Shown: positions 17,304-26,540, counted from the first letter of the stretch. The stretch is 63,468 bases of DNA from Neokomagataea thailandica NBRC 106555 (GCF_001598495.1 NZ_BCZB01000018.1:1-63468), one strand, 5' to 3'. Translations and numbers: made by a program. The notes: generated by a model from the letters alone, not told the origin.

Positions 17304-17945
17304 ATGACCGATTCTTTAGCGCCGGAAACTGCGGATGTGCAGCGCCCGGCACTGGTTCTTGCGTCAGCTTCGCCACGCCGCCTTGATCTGTTGAAACAGA
17401 TTGGCGTGTGCCCAGATCGGGTGCAGGCGGCAGATATTGATGAAGAACCACGCCCGCAGGAGTTGCCGCGTGTACTCGTCCGCCGTTTGGCGCAGACAAA
17501 GGCACTTTGCATTGCTGAGCAATGTGCAAATTCTGCTCTCATTCTTGGTGCGGATACGGTTGTTGCTGTGGGACGACGGATTCTGCCGAAAGCAGAAGAC
17601 GAGAAGACAGCTCGTGCATGCCTGAAGTTGCTTTCTGGGCGGAGCCATCGCGTTTATACTGCGGTTGTGTTGAAGCCCAGTGCCGCCAATACGCATGGGG
17701 TTGCCTGTGAACGTTTGGTGGAAACATCGGTGGCGTTTCATCGTTTAACGGATCAGCAGATTGATGCGTTGATTGCGCAAGGTGATTGGCGCGGTAAAGC
17801 CGGTGGTTACGCCATTCAAGGTGCAGCGGCAGCGCATATTCGCCAAATTGGCGGCAGCTATTCTGGCGTTGTTGGTTTGCCGTTGTTCGAAACGGCGCAA
17901 TTACTGCGTGGCCAACCGGGTTTGGCGGCAACTTGGATTGTATGA
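17304..17945 (+). CDS. maf: Maf-family nucleoside triphosphate pyrophosphatase
   Basis: A 213-residue protein with an N-terminal extension of about 15 residues and then the Maf signature LASASPRRLDLLKQIG, followed by ILGADTVVAVGRRILPKAED (the catalytic acid and substrate loop) and GRSHRVYTAV. Near the end, GKAGGYAIQGAAAAHI and GSYSGVVGLP complete the family pattern. Maf proteins hydrolyse non-canonical or methylated nucleotides (dTTP/UTP or m7GTP) and are linked to division arrest. The stop overlaps the start of the RNase G-like gene by four bases (ATGA). Confidence 0.93.
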   Translation: MTDSLAPETADVQRPALVLASASPRRLDLLKQIGVCPDRVQAADIDEEPRPQELPRVLVRRLAQTKALCIAEQCANSALILGADTVVAVGRRILPKAEDEKTARACLKLLSGRSHRVYTAVVLKPSAANTHGVACERLVETSVAFHRLTDQQIDALIAQGDWRGKAGGYAIQGAAAAHIRQIGGSYSGVVGLPLFETAQLLRGQPGLAATWIV

Positions 17946-19030
17946 TTGAGATACGTGCAGCCTGTTCACCAGGTGAGATGCGTATTGCTGTCATTGATAC
18001 AGATTGTGTTGATGACGATGGTACCACATCAGGCTGGTTAGATGCCGCTATATGGCGGCCGGGTGCGCCAGATGGTGTGGGGGATGTGCATGTTGTGCGT
18101 GTACAGACCATTACGCCTGCTTTGGGGGGGATGTTTGTCCTTCTTGAAGGGGGCGTAACGGGTTTTATGCCGTGCCGAAAGCCTATTGAGCAGGGGCGTT
18201 TGGCCGTTGCTCAGGTTGTACGGGCGGCACAAAATAATAAAGGCTTGAGACTGCGTTTGATGGATCAGGCTGTGCCTGATGATGTGAATGCGCCTCACCG
18301 TGTGTCTTATGGCGCAACACCTTTGGAAGAGCTTGCTCAGCGTTATCCAGAGGCTCCTATCATTCTTGATAGCCAGAGTATGGGTGTGCGCTTGCCTGTG
18401 ACGTTACGGAAGCGCTGCCATTATGTGCAGGCGGCGTTTGATGCCGAGCAAGAGGCTGTTTTTGATACGCTAGGAAGTAGCGATGCTTCGATTGGTGGTT
18501 TGACAGCATTATTTTCCTTCACGCCAGCCCTTGTTGCGATTGATTTAGACAGCGCAGGACATCCTGCTGGGGCGCAGCCGGATTTTGCGGGGAATGTAGC
18601 CGCGTTCCCGGCTTTGGCCCGTGAAATTCGGCTACGGAATGTCTCCGGTACTTTGCTTATTGATGCCGCTGGGGTGCGTACTAGGAAGAGACCTGCATTG
18701 GCAGGTTTTCTGAAAACGGCCCTGGCAACTGACATCATACAGCCAGAAGTGTTGGGTGCGACGCCTTCTGGACTTTTAGAGGTGGTACGGAAGCGTACGC
18801 GCCCGCCAATGCACGAGGTGATGCACTCTGCACATGGTAAGGCGCTGGCTATACTGCGTCAGATTCTGCGCGAAGGGCGGAAGGGTACACAACTGGTCGC
18901 GTCTATTTCGGTGGTGCGGGCTTTAGAGCGTGACCCTGATGCGCTTGAAGAGTGTATCTTGCAGCGAGCTGCGTCCTTAGAGTTGGTTGTTGACCCTGAG
19001 CGCTCTGTTTCCCAGTGGAGTTTGGTATAA
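17942..19030 (+). CDS. rng: Short ribonuclease G/E-like protein
   Basis: A 362-residue protein from the ATG overlapping maf. An N-terminal S1-like region has GGMFVLLEGGVTGFMP. The catalytic part keeps VAIDLDSAG and, later, REIRLRNVSGTLLIDAAGV and GLLEVVRKRTRPP. In E. coli RNase E the metal ligands are Asp303, Asn305 and Asp346; here both Asp are present but the Asn position is Asp. The protein is well short of E. coli RNase G (about 489 residues), and the CPxC zinc-link was not found, so tetramer formation is doubtful. Activity as a 5'-sensing endoribonuclease on rRNA and mRNA is likely but not certain. Confidence 0.85.
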   Translation: MIEIRAACSPGEMRIAVIDTDCVDDDGTTSGWLDAAIWRPGAPDGVGDVHVVRVQTITPALGGMFVLLEGGVTGFMPCRKPIEQGRLAVAQVVRAAQNNKGLRLRLMDQAVPDDVNAPHRVSYGATPLEELAQRYPEAPIILDSQSMGVRLPVTLRKRCHYVQAAFDAEQEAVFDTLGSSDASIGGLTALFSFTPALVAIDLDSAGHPAGAQPDFAGNVAAFPALAREIRLRNVSGTLLIDAAGVRTRKRPALAGFLKTALATDIIQPEVLGATPSGLLEVVRKRTRPPMHEVMHSAHGKALAILRQILREGRKGTQLVASISVVRALERDPDALEECILQRAASLELVVDPERSVSQWSLV

Positions 19031-19031
19031 A

Positions 19032-19202
19032 ATGGCGTGCCCTGTTTGTAAGCGTACAACAGAACAAGCTTTTCGTCCGTTTTGTTCGCAGCACTGTGCT
19101 GATGTCGATTTGGGGCGTTGGTTCACGGGGGAATACCGTGTTCCGTCCCTTCGTCAGGACAATGATGAAGAAATTGAAAATTCTTTTGGTAAAGAGGGTT
19201 GA
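19032..19202 (+). CDS. yacG: DNA gyrase inhibitor YacG, zinc finger protein
   Basis: A 56-residue protein starting one base after the RNase G-like stop. It has the YacG zinc site C3-x2-C6 and C18-x3-C22 (CPVCKR and FCSQHCADVDLGRW), followed by an acidic tail. In E. coli YacG binds GyrB and blocks gyrase. The ATG at 19032 gives the usual family start MACPVC. Confidence 0.93.
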   Translation: MACPVCKRTTEQAFRPFCSQHCADVDLGRWFTGEYRVPSLRQDNDEEIENSFGKEG

Positions 19203-19265
19203 TCATCTGACGGGGATGGGCTAACTACCCCGTCACCGGTTGAAGTAACTCTTCAGACGGCCGGT

Positions 19266-19341
19266 GCCCAAGTAGCTCAGTTGGTAGAGCATGCGACTGA
19301 AAATCGCAGTGTCGGTGGTTCGATCCCGCCCTTGGGCACCA
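19266..19341 (+). tRNA. tRNA-Phe (GAA)
   Basis: A 76-base cloverleaf: acceptor GCCCAAG pairs with CTTGGGC, T8-A9, the D-arm GCTC/GAGC, the anticodon loop CTGAAAA within GCGA/TCGC giving anticodon GAA, a variable loop, and a TpsiC arm with GGTTCGATCC. The 3' end ACCA is encoded. It sits just downstream of yacG, with an 8-bp hairpin at 19208-19235 between. Confidence 0.97.
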
Positions 19342-19584
19342 TTTAAAAATCCATAAAAATTCTATAAGAAAATAAAACTGACTTCTTCGAAGTGCAGTGC
19401 AGCATGCGCTAAGTTTTTTTGTGCCCGTGCAAGTTGTAGCTAAGGGGTTTGCTATTGTATTCGCGTATGATGGCGAAGGCAGTTGGTACGCTGTGCATCG
19501 TGCAATCAATAATAGATAGATTTCCTTATGTGAGGGGGCGTAGAAAGCTCCGTAGATCCTTCTATGATGCAGAAAGAAAAGCGA

Positions 19585-19610
19585 ATGCTTGGGTTTTTAC
19601 GCCCAAGCAT
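19585..19610 (-). terminator. Terminator hairpin after the DoxX gene
   Basis: ATGCTTGGG/CCCAAGCAT, 9 bp with an 8-base loop, followed on the minus strand by a T-rich stretch a few bases away. It lies just past the DoxX stop; the rest of 19342-19623 shows no gene. Confidence 0.55.
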
Positions 19611-19623
19611 GTTGAATAGTGAT

Positions 19624-20037
19624 TTAGGATATTTGTTTTTTGGTGAGGCTGAAGCGCCCCGCTCCTGTTGCTGCGACTGCCAGTAAGCCGCCTGCAATGC
19701 TGATATTTTTATAGAAATGAATCATCATATCGTAACGCATCATGCCACTCATCGTCCAAAAATGGTGACCGATGAAGCCGGTAGCGATTGTATAGACCGA
19801 GAGCAGGATGGCGACGGGCTCAACAAGAACGCCGAAGACAAGAGCAAGACCACCGCCTAACTCTGCCACGATTGCTATGATGGCGGAAAGAGTGGGGAGT
19901 GGTGCACCGGCGTGTATCATGTAACCAACTGCGCCGGAAAAGTCAGATATTTTTCCCCATCCCATGACAAGAAATAAAAGTGCAAGGCCAAGGCGGGTGA
20001 TGAGCAAAAGTGTATCGCGGGGGAAGAGGGCGTTCAT
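19624..20037 (-). CDS. DoxX-family membrane protein
   Basis: A 137-residue membrane protein starting MNALFPRDTLLLITRLGLALLF, with four hydrophobic segments and the DoxX pattern (FLVMGWGKISDFSG, then AELGGGLALVFG). I chose ATG 20037 because AAGGAA lies 8 bases upstream; a longer frame reaches 20103. DoxX proteins sit in the inner membrane; some are linked to quinone or thiol oxidation and stress, but no firm role can be given. No functional partner lies beside it. Confidence 0.85.
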   Translation of the reverse strand: MNALFPRDTLLLITRLGLALLFLVMGWGKISDFSGAVGYMIHAGAPLPTLSAIIAIVAELGGGLALVFGVLVEPVAILLSVYTIATGFIGHHFWTMSGMMRYDMMIHFYKNISIAGGLLAVAATGAGRFSLTKKQIS

Positions 20038-20214
20038 GTGATTGGTTCCTTTTAAGGGGCTGTATTGTTGTGTTGTCGTGACGATAACGGGCTTGCTGGC
20101 CATTAAAAATAGAAACTAAAGAAAAGCATCATTTCTTATTTTTATTATGTGATCCCTAAGGGAAGGGTACAGTTGAGAGTGTCACACTCTTTCCATTGTG
20201 GGAGTAGCTGCGTA

Positions 20215-20405
20215 GGACTGGTTTAAAGGATGAGGGTCTTGCGCAAGCAAGCTAAGAGGGAACGCTGAAGAGCCATAAGGTTTAGACGGCGGCTGTCCCC
20301 GCAACTGTGAACGGTGAGTGACCGCGATAATGCCACTGGTGTGTAAAGTGCTGGGAAGGTGCGGTTTTACGATGACCTGTGAGCCAGGAGACCTACCTTC
20401 ATCAT
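20215..20405 (+). ncRNA. Cobalamin (B12) riboswitch
   Basis: The leader holds the conserved core: AAGAGGGAACGCTG-like P3 region near 20247, then GCTGTCCCCGCAACTGTGA (20292-20310), and the B12 box GCCAGGAGACCTACCTT at 20383-20399. In this class adenosylcobalamin binding hides the ribosome site of the following gene. Edges are approximate. The gene controlled is the Ni/Co transporter. Confidence 0.93.
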
Positions 20406-20454
20406 GGAACGCCATGAGGACTCAGCCGGGGTGTGCTGGGGAGGGATAAAAATT

Positions 20455-21492
20455 ATGTTGTTAGGCCGAATGAGAGAGCCACGATTGCGGCGCCGCATTA
20501 CTGGGCTCTATGGTGTTTTAATCAGTGCTAATGTGGCCGTATGGGTATGGGCTTTTATGGTATTTCGACATCAACCTTTGATGTTGGGTAATGCCATGCT
20601 CGCTTATGGTTTTGGTTTACGACATGCAGTCGATGCAGACCATATCGCGTCTATTGATAATGTGACGCGCAAATTGGTGCAGTTGGGTAAGTGGCCATTA
20701 ACGACGGGATTTTGGTTTGCGTTAGGACATTCAGCGATTGTGGTGATTGCGACCGTAGGCGCTGTTGTTCTTTCATCTTTGCTACAAAAGCACTTTGCGC
20801 ATTTTCGTGATATTGGTGGTTTAATCAGTACAGTCGTATCAGCGGGTTTTTTGTTTATATTAGCGCTAACAAATATTTTTGTATTGCGTGGTATTTGGCG
20901 AATATATCGTCAATTCCGTTCTGGTGGCTCCTATGTTGAAGAAGATTTTAATGCACTTTTGAATGGACGAGGGCTGATAGCACGGTTGTTGCGGCCTCTT
21001 TTTCAATTGGTTACGCAGAGCTGGCATATGCTTTTGCTGGGTTTTTTATTTGGGCTTGGCTTTGATACGGCAACGGAAGTCTCTTTGCTGGGGTTATCAG
21101 CTAGTCAGGCTTCTCATGGTGTATCTTTGGGAACGGTGATGGTGTTTCCGGCTTTGTTTGCTGCGGGAATGTCTTTGATCGATACGACAGATGGTGTGCT
21201 GATGTTAGGGGCCTATCGATGGGCCTTTATCCACCCTATGCGAAAAATATATTACAATCTGACGATTACGCTCGTGTCTATTGTGGTTGCCTTATTCATT
21301 GGCTGTATTGAGGCACTACGTTTGATTGATGACTATTGTAATGGCCAAGGCTGGTTTTGGCGTATGATTTCTGGGTTAAGTGATAATTTTAATGATTTGG
21401 GATTTGTGATTATTGCGCTTTTTATCACGGCATGGGGCGTTTCGATGATCATGTATCGTTACGCAGGTAGTGTGCAGAGAAACGTTCAGTAA
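20455..21492 (+). CDS. NiCoT-family nickel/cobalt transporter
   Basis: A 345-residue membrane protein. The NiCoT signature RHAVDADHIASIDN (HX4DH) is in the second helix and LGFDTATEVSLL in a later one; about eight helices are visible. I start it at ATG 20455, with GGGAGGG about 9 bases upstream; an in-frame ATG at 20404 would lie in the riboswitch. The family imports Ni2+ or Co2+; control by a B12 riboswitch points to cobalt for cobalamin synthesis. It ends just before a bidirectional terminator facing rho. Confidence 0.93.
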   Translation: MLLGRMREPRLRRRITGLYGVLISANVAVWVWAFMVFRHQPLMLGNAMLAYGFGLRHAVDADHIASIDNVTRKLVQLGKWPLTTGFWFALGHSAIVVIATVGAVVLSSLLQKHFAHFRDIGGLISTVVSAGFLFILALTNIFVLRGIWRIYRQFRSGGSYVEEDFNALLNGRGLIARLLRPLFQLVTQSWHMLLLGFLFGLGFDTATEVSLLGLSASQASHGVSLGTVMVFPALFAAGMSLIDTTDGVLMLGAYRWAFIHPMRKIYYNLTITLVSIVVALFIGCIEALRLIDDYCNGQGWFWRMISGLSDNFNDLGFVIIALFITAWGVSMIMYRYAGSVQRNVQ

Positions 21493-21501
21493 GGTAAAGA
21501 A

Positions 21502-21537
21502 GGGCGGTCTGTTCTGTAACAGACCGCCCCTTTCTTT
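21502..21537. terminator. Bidirectional terminator between the Ni/Co transporter and rho
   Basis: A 12-bp perfect stem GGGCGGTCTGTT/AACAGACCGCCC with loop CTGT, followed by a TTTCTTT tract on the plus strand and a pyrimidine-rich run on the minus. It serves the two convergent genes. Confidence 0.93.
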
Positions 21538-22831
21538 AATTATTCATAGCATCAAAGAAATCATTGTTCGACTTGCTGTATTTGAGCTTGTCGAGCAAGA
21601 AGTCCATGGCATCCATCGTACCCATTGGGGCGAGGATACGGCGCAAGACCCACATTTTGGAAAGATCGTTACGGTCGACCAGCATTTCTTCCTTACGTGT
21701 GCCAGACTTTGTGATGTCGATGGCAGGGAAGGTACGCTTGTCAGCCAACTTACGGTCAAGGATAAGCTCGGCGTTACCGGTACCCTTGAACTCTTCGAAG
21801 ATGACTTCATCCATGCGGGAGCCTGTGTCGATCAGCGCTGTTGCGATGATTGTCAGGGAGCCGCCTTCTTCAATGTTACGCGCCGCACCGAAGAAACGCT
21901 TTGGGCGTTGCAGGGCATTTGCGTCCACACCACCGGTTAAGACCTTACCGGATGATGGCACAACGGTGTTGTATGCACGAGCAAGGCGGGTGATGGAATC
22001 CAGAAGGATCACAACGTCACGCTTATGTTCGACCAAGCGCTTTGCCTTTTCCAGCACCATCTCGGTGACTTGGACGTGGCGTGTTGCTGGTTCGTCAAAG
22101 GTGGATGAAACGACTTCACCGCGGACGGAGCGAGCCATATCCGTGACTTCTTCTGGGCGCTCATCAATGAGAAGAACGATCAAGAAAACGTCTGGGTGAT
22201 TGGCGGAAATGGATGCTGCGATGCTTTGGAGCATCACGGTTTTACCCGTGCGGGGTGGTGCAACGATCAGTGCACGTTGGCCCATACCGATGGGAGTGAC
22301 GAGGTCAATCACGCGCGGTGTGTAATCGCGTTGATCTTTTTTGCCGCGGCCACGGTTTTCTGTCGGTGCAGCCTCAGCTTGTTCGACTTCCATCTTCAAG
22401 CGGCGCTCAGGATAAAGCGGCGTCAGATTGTCAAAGTTGATACGGGTACGAACCGTCTCAGGGTCTTCGAAATTGATGGAGTTGACCTTGAGCAGAGCGA
22501 AGTAACGCTCGCCATCGCGTGGGGCGCGAATTTGGCCTTCAACCGTATCACCGGGGCGCAGGCCAAAACGGCGGACCTGAGCGGGGGAGATGTAAATATC
22601 GTCTGGGCCCGGCAGGTAGTTTGCTTCTGGGCTGCGGAGGAACCCAAAGCCATCGGCTAGGATCTCAAGCGTACCTTCCCCGTAAATGGCTTGATCGCGC
22701 TCAGCCAAGGATTTGAGGATGGCAAACATGATGTCCTGCTTGCGCATGGACGAAGCGTTTTCGATTTCGAGTTCTTCTGCATAGTCCAGAAGATCTGCGG
22801 GTGATTTCTTTTTTAGTTCGGCGAGATGCAT
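21536..22831 (-). CDS. rho: Transcription termination factor Rho
   Basis: A 431-residue hexameric RNA helicase. The N-terminal domain begins [18 protein letters not shown], the cold-shock RNA-binding part contains [19 protein letters not shown], and the ATPase core has the P-loop [22 protein letters not shown] and [11 protein letters not shown]. The Q/R-loop area reads [20 protein letters not shown]. The length and ending [12 protein letters not shown] are normal. No leader gene was seen upstream. Confidence 0.97.
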   Translation of the reverse strand: MHLAELKKKSPADLLDYAEELEIENASSMRKQDIMFAILKSLAERDQAIYGEGTLEILADGFGFLRSPEANYLPGPDDIYISPAQVRRFGLRPGDTVEGQIRAPRDGERYFALLKVNSINFEDPETVRTRINFDNLTPLYPERRLKMEVEQAEAAPTENRGRGKKDQRDYTPRVIDLVTPIGMGQRALIVAPPRTGKTVMLQSIAASISANHPDVFLIVLLIDERPEEVTDMARSVRGEVVSSTFDEPATRHVQVTEMVLEKAKRLVEHKRDVVILLDSITRLARAYNTVVPSSGKVLTGGVDANALQRPKRFFGAARNIEEGGSLTIIATALIDTGSRMDEVIFEEFKGTGNAELILDRKLADKRTFPAIDITKSGTRKEEMLVDRNDLSKMWVLRRILAPMGTMDAMDFLLDKLKYSKSNNDFFDAMNN

Positions 22832-23045
22832 GCAGGATGCGCCTTGATTGGCCCTCTGGGCGTAACGTAGGGGGGAAGGATGTGCCGTTTTGCGGCCGAT
22901 TATGTCGGCTAGGGGTATCTTCCAGGGAGCTTTTACAAGAAAAGGGCCTAAAAGAGAGGAACATCCGCAAAAGAAGGGAGACTGTACGGCCTAGGCCGCT
23001 CAATCAGTCATGGGGACTTTATGAGGAGAGAGAATATTCTGTCAA

Positions 23046-23072
23046 CCCCCAAGGCGTGGCTGGCCTTGGGGG
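23046..23072 (-). terminator. Hairpin after the GMC dehydrogenase gene
   Basis: A 10-bp perfect stem CCCCCAAGGC/GCCTTGGGGG with a 7-base loop directly after the stop, but no T-tract follows on the minus strand. It may be an mRNA-end hairpin or part of a Rho-dependent end. Confidence 0.5.
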
Positions 23073-23081
23073 AAGTGTTTA

Positions 23082-24611
23082 TTATTGGCGTAGCATAGCC
23101 TCTGCTGTGCGTAGTGAGAGTGCCATAATGGCAAGAGCTGGGTTGGCTGCTGTTGCGCTTGGGAAGGTTGAGTGATCACTAATCCAAAGATTAGGGATAT
23201 CAAAGCTTTGACCATAAGGGGAAACAACGGCTTGATCTGCGTTGGTTCCCATACGAGCTGTTCCAATCATATGAGCGGCGCGGTCAAGGATGCGAATATC
23301 TTTGGCACCAGCAGCTTGCCAAAGAGACGTGAGAAGTTTTGACGCATGTGCGTGCATGGCCAGTTCATTTGGGCCATAGCTATGCGTGATCAAAGGCTTG
23401 GGAATACCGAGCGCATCTTTCTCATCCGAAAGGACGACACGGTTATTGGGGTTGGGCATACAATCCCCATGGATACCAAGGCCTGCGCTACGATTATATT
23501 GTGCTAATGTTCTCGCCAATTCTGGACCACGGCGGGGGGTGCCGCGTGCGACGAGGCTTCCCCATGTGACGGGCATCATACCGAGAGATTGGATGAGGTA
23601 ACCACCCGCGAAATCGGCATCTTTAGGGCGCATCATGTCTTCGGTAATGGTGAGGGATGGGTACCCTCGGTTCGGGCGCAAATCTTCGTCAAAGACGCCC
23701 CAAGCCTGCGTTGAAATATGGGTCATGTAGTTTTCGCCAACCTGACCAGAGCGATTGGCGAGGCCATTATGCAGCAGCAAGCGTGCTGTTTCGACGGCTC
23801 CGGCAGAGAGTACTAATTGATCACAGTTTTGACGGATATCACGGCCTTTATGGCGATAAACGACTCCTGTGATATGGCCGCGCTGATCGGTTTCGAGAGT
23901 ATGCACAACGCAGTCGGCACGGATTTCGGCCCCGTGGGCGACGGCGAGGGGAAGCCATGTGTTGTCTGGGGTGGATTTAGCGCCGTTGCGGCAGCCTTGA
24001 TGGCAGGCGCCACAGTTGACGCAGGCTTCACGTGTGCCGAAATGGGGCTGGTCGATGGTATGTGTAATGAGAGCGGTGGGGCCATCAGCATGACGGATGC
24101 CGAGAGCATCGCATCCTTCACGCATTTTCAAAGCGGCGGAGTTCGCTGGTGGGGGAGCGTAGTGGTAGTGGCGCGTGGGGTCCCAAGGGTAATGTTTGGG
24201 GCCTGATACGCCAATAAAAGCTTCGACTTTTTCGATGTAAGGCAGAAGCTCATTGTATTGAAAAGGCCAGTCGACACTCATGCCGGTTTCGGTATGGAGC
24301 ATCATGTCACGAGGGTCTGGACGTGGCATGAACGCGCCATAATGCAGGAGGGAGCCTCCAACCCCGGTGCCGCTATTATTGCCGCCAAAGGCTTGTGGAT
24401 TTATGCCGCCGGAAAGGCGTTCATTGAGCCAATAGAGTTCCCGAGCCTCGATTTCATCTGGTGTATAATCAGAGGCATTAAAGTGCGGGCCAGCTTCAAG
24501 AACGATGACGCGCTTTCCCGCTTGTGCCAGTCGCGCAGCGAGAGGGGCGCCACCAGCACCGCTGCCGATGATGACAACATCAGCCGTTTCGGTCACGGGA
24601 TAGGTCTTCAT
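23082..24611 (-). CDS. GMC-family oxidoreductase, FAD subunit
   Basis: A 509-residue flavoprotein with the FAD site GSGAGGAPLAARLAQ near the N-terminus, and the conserved GTGVGGSLLHYGAFMPR. A cysteine cluster ACVNCGACHQGCRNGAKS resembles the iron-sulfur ligand set of gluconate- and fructose-type dehydrogenases. The catalytic region is HMIGTARMGTNADQAVVSPYG and the end NPALAIMALSLRTAEAML. Its ATG overlaps the upstream small protein's stop (ATGA). It is distinct from FdhL at 7 kb. Substrate unknown; a periplasmic sugar or polyol acid is plausible. No cytochrome c gene is adjacent, so electrons must leave to a partner encoded elsewhere. Confidence 0.88.
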   Translation of the reverse strand: MKTYPVTETADVVIIGSGAGGAPLAARLAQAGKRVIVLEAGPHFNASDYTPDEIEARELYWLNERLSGGINPQAFGGNNSGTGVGGSLLHYGAFMPRPDPRDMMLHTETGMSVDWPFQYNELLPYIEKVEAFIGVSGPKHYPWDPTRHYHYAPPPANSAALKMREGCDALGIRHADGPTALITHTIDQPHFGTREACVNCGACHQGCRNGAKSTPDNTWLPLAVAHGAEIRADCVVHTLETDQRGHITGVVYRHKGRDIRQNCDQLVLSAGAVETARLLLHNGLANRSGQVGENYMTHISTQAWGVFDEDLRPNRGYPSLTITEDMMRPKDADFAGGYLIQSLGMMPVTWGSLVARGTPRRGPELARTLAQYNRSAGLGIHGDCMPNPNNRVVLSDEKDALGIPKPLITHSYGPNELAMHAHASKLLTSLWQAAGAKDIRILDRAAHMIGTARMGTNADQAVVSPYGQSFDIPNLWISDHSTFPSATAANPALAIMALSLRTAEAMLRQ

Positions 24612-25264
24612 GATGAGCGCTCTTGGGGTTGGGGGGCTGTGAGGGGTGTTGAGGCGATAGGTTCAAAAGCTTCAGCCGTGTCAGGGGTAACGTTGTGAAA
24701 GCCGGTGAGCGTGTCGTCGTCACCATTGAGATAGGCTGAAATGCCGAGTGCTTGTTGGGCATGAGGATGCGCGAGAAAGGCTTCGATGACGTCGGCGCGG
24801 AAGTCACTGGACCAACGCTGCATTTGGAAAGCCGTTAAGCGCTGCGGTGCTTCGTTACCAATTTGACCAGCTGTAATGCTGTCTAACAATAGGCCAAGTT
24901 GATCGAGTGAAAGTGCGTGTGGGGATGCACCGAATTGATTGTGGGTATGCTCGGCTATTGTGAGGAGCGCATATTCCCAAGCGCACGCATCGGAGGGAAG
25001 CTCAGCGAAGCGCCAGCCATCGCGGGGGCCGGTTAAGGCGCGGTCGATAGCGTGTGGGAGATCAATCACCTCAGCAGGTGAAAGTAACTCATCTTGTGGT
25101 AATAAAGCCGGTACCAGCGCTGTGAGTGTGTCATAAGCTGCGGGCGAGAGAGTGCGCTCTGTTGGTGTTTGCGGCGCGGTACGGCGTGCTTGTAAAATAC
25201 TGCGGGTGCGGCTGGAAAGCCTGTCGGATTGTAAAATTTTAGGGGTAGCAGCGTGTGTGGTCAT
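24608..25264 (-). CDS. Gluconate 2-dehydrogenase subunit-3-like protein
   Basis: A 218-residue protein coupled to the GMC gene. It resembles the gluconate 2-dehydrogenase subunit 3 family: SPAAYDTLTALVPALLPQ, an amphipathic middle and WEYALLTIAEHTHNQFG. No convincing Tat or Sec signal is visible, since the N-terminus is polar and basic. The start at 25264 has GAGG 5 bases upstream; the longer frame to 25432 would overlap the divergent sucB start. I infer that it is the partner or chaperone of the FAD subunit. Family assignment is moderate. Confidence 0.65.
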   Translation of the reverse strand: MTTHAATPKILQSDRLSSRTRSILQARRTAPQTPTERTLSPAAYDTLTALVPALLPQDELLSPAEVIDLPHAIDRALTGPRDGWRFAELPSDACAWEYALLTIAEHTHNQFGASPHALSLDQLGLLLDSITAGQIGNEAPQRLTAFQMQRWSSDFRADVIEAFLAHPHAQQALGISAYLNGDDDTLTGFHNVTPDTAEAFEPIASTPLTAPQPQERSS

Positions 25265-25430
25265 GACGGCCTCATCTCTGGGTCCTGCTTTAAAACTCAT
25301 GCGGACGTGAAGGTTCCTAGTTTCCGCAGGTCCGTAAGATGCGATATTGTCTTTAACGCAGAGCGTGTAAACCGTTGAACAGACTGAAAAGCGTCCATTT
25401 CGAGGTGAAATGGCAGGTAAGGAGTTGAAC

Positions 25431-26540
25431 ATGGCCGTCGAGATTAGAGTGCCAGCACTGGGTGAAAGTTTGACGACAGCGAGCGTTGCCCGGTGGGTTA
25501 AAAAAGCCGGGGACTATGTTCAGCTTGATGATGTGATTTTGGAATTAGAGACGGACAAGGTGTCTGTCGAGGTCGTGGCGCCTAGTGCAGGCGTGCTGGC
25601 GGAGTGTTTGCCAGAAGGCACGGAAGTGGAGATTGGTGGCCTTTTGGGGCTGGTGGATGAAACAGCGGAAGCTCCCGTGCCTGTGGAGACTGCTGAGGTG
25701 AAGGCGCAGCCCGCAGCGGAAGCGCAGACAGTGTCTGAAGATGCTCTGGCTGCACCGCGTTTTGAGCGTGCAGTGACGTCACCAGAGCCTGTTGTGGTTC
25801 AGCCTAAGGTTGCCGCACCTAAAGTGCCAGCGCAGCAGGCGCGGGAGCGTCGCGTGCCGATGTCACGTTTGCGCCAGACCATCGCGACGAATCTGAAGGC
25901 AGCACAAAATAACGCTGCGATTCTCACAACCTTCAATGAAATTGATATGTCGGCAGCCAAAGCGATGCGGGCGCAATATCGAGATGACTTTGAAAAACGG
26001 CATAATGGTACGCGTTTGGGCTTTATGTCCTTTTTCGCGCGGGCTGTTGTTGTCGCGTTGAAAGACTTTCCGGCTATTAACGCGCAGATTGAAGGGGATG
26101 AAATCGTTTATCGCGATTTTGTGAACCTGGGCATTGCTGTGGGTACAGAGCGCGGTCTGGTCGTACCAGTTCTGTACGATGCAGATGCGATGAGCTTTGC
26201 AGAGCTTGAGCGCGGCATTGCCGATTATGGCACGCGTGCGCGTAAAGGCGGGTTGCGTCTGGAAGAATTGGCGCAAGGGACATTCTCTATTACGAATGGC
26301 GGTATCTTTGGGTCTTTGCTGTCCACGCCTATTCTCAATGCACCACAATCAGGCATTTTGGGGATGCACGCGATTCAGGATCGCCCTGTCGCACGTGATG
26401 GGCAGGTTGTTATTCGTCCAATGATGTATGTGGCGTTATCTTACGACCACCGGATTGTTGATGGCCGTGAGGCTGTTAGTTTTCTGGTGCGTGTGAAGCA
26501 GTTGGTGGAAGATCCTCGGCGTTTGCTTTTGGATCTTTGA
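25431..26540 (+). CDS. sucB: 2-oxoacid dehydrogenase E2 (dihydrolipoamide succinyltransferase type)
   Basis: A 369-residue E2. The lipoyl domain (about 1-80) has Lys43 in ETDKVSVEV, which carries lipoate. The catalytic domain (about 140-369) has [13 protein letters not shown] and the active-site pattern H340-x3-D344-G (YDHRIVDG), and ends with PRRLLLDL as in SucB. Between them, residues 80-140 are a proline/alanine linker, and the peripheral-subunit-binding domain usually found there (GTG..GRI) is not recognisable; the protein is about 40 residues short. AAGGAG precedes the ATG. No sucA or lpd adjoins it. Confidence 0.88.
   Translation: MAVEIRVPALGESLTTASVARWVKKAGDYVQLDDVILELETDKVSVEVVAPSAGVLAECLPEGTEVEIGGLLGLVDETAEAPVPVETAEVKAQPAAEAQTVSEDALAAPRFERAVTSPEPVVVQPKVAAPKVPAQQARERRVPMSRLRQTIATNLKAAQNNAAILTTFNEIDMSAAKAMRAQYRDDFEKRHNGTRLGFMSFFARAVVVALKDFPAINAQIEGDEIVYRDFVNLGIAVGTERGLVVPVLYDADAMSFAELERGIADYGTRARKGGLRLEELAQGTFSITNGGIFGSLLSTPILNAPQSGILGMHAIQDRPVARDGQVVIRPMMYVALSYDHRIVDGREAVSFLVRVKQLVEDPRRLLLDL

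Noticed and set aside
16753-17529. 258-residue open frame on the minus strand across hisD end, infA and maf
   Set aside because: It is antisense to three clear genes, its composition (His, Arg, Ser rich) is that of a shadow frame, and it has no family motif or ribosome site.
17539-18111. 190-residue open frame opposite maf and the RNase G-like gene
   Set aside because: Antisense to an overlapping pair of real genes; no support.
21564-22199. 211-residue open frame opposite rho
   Set aside because: Antisense shadow of the highly conserved rho; low-complexity Ser/Arg-rich sequence.
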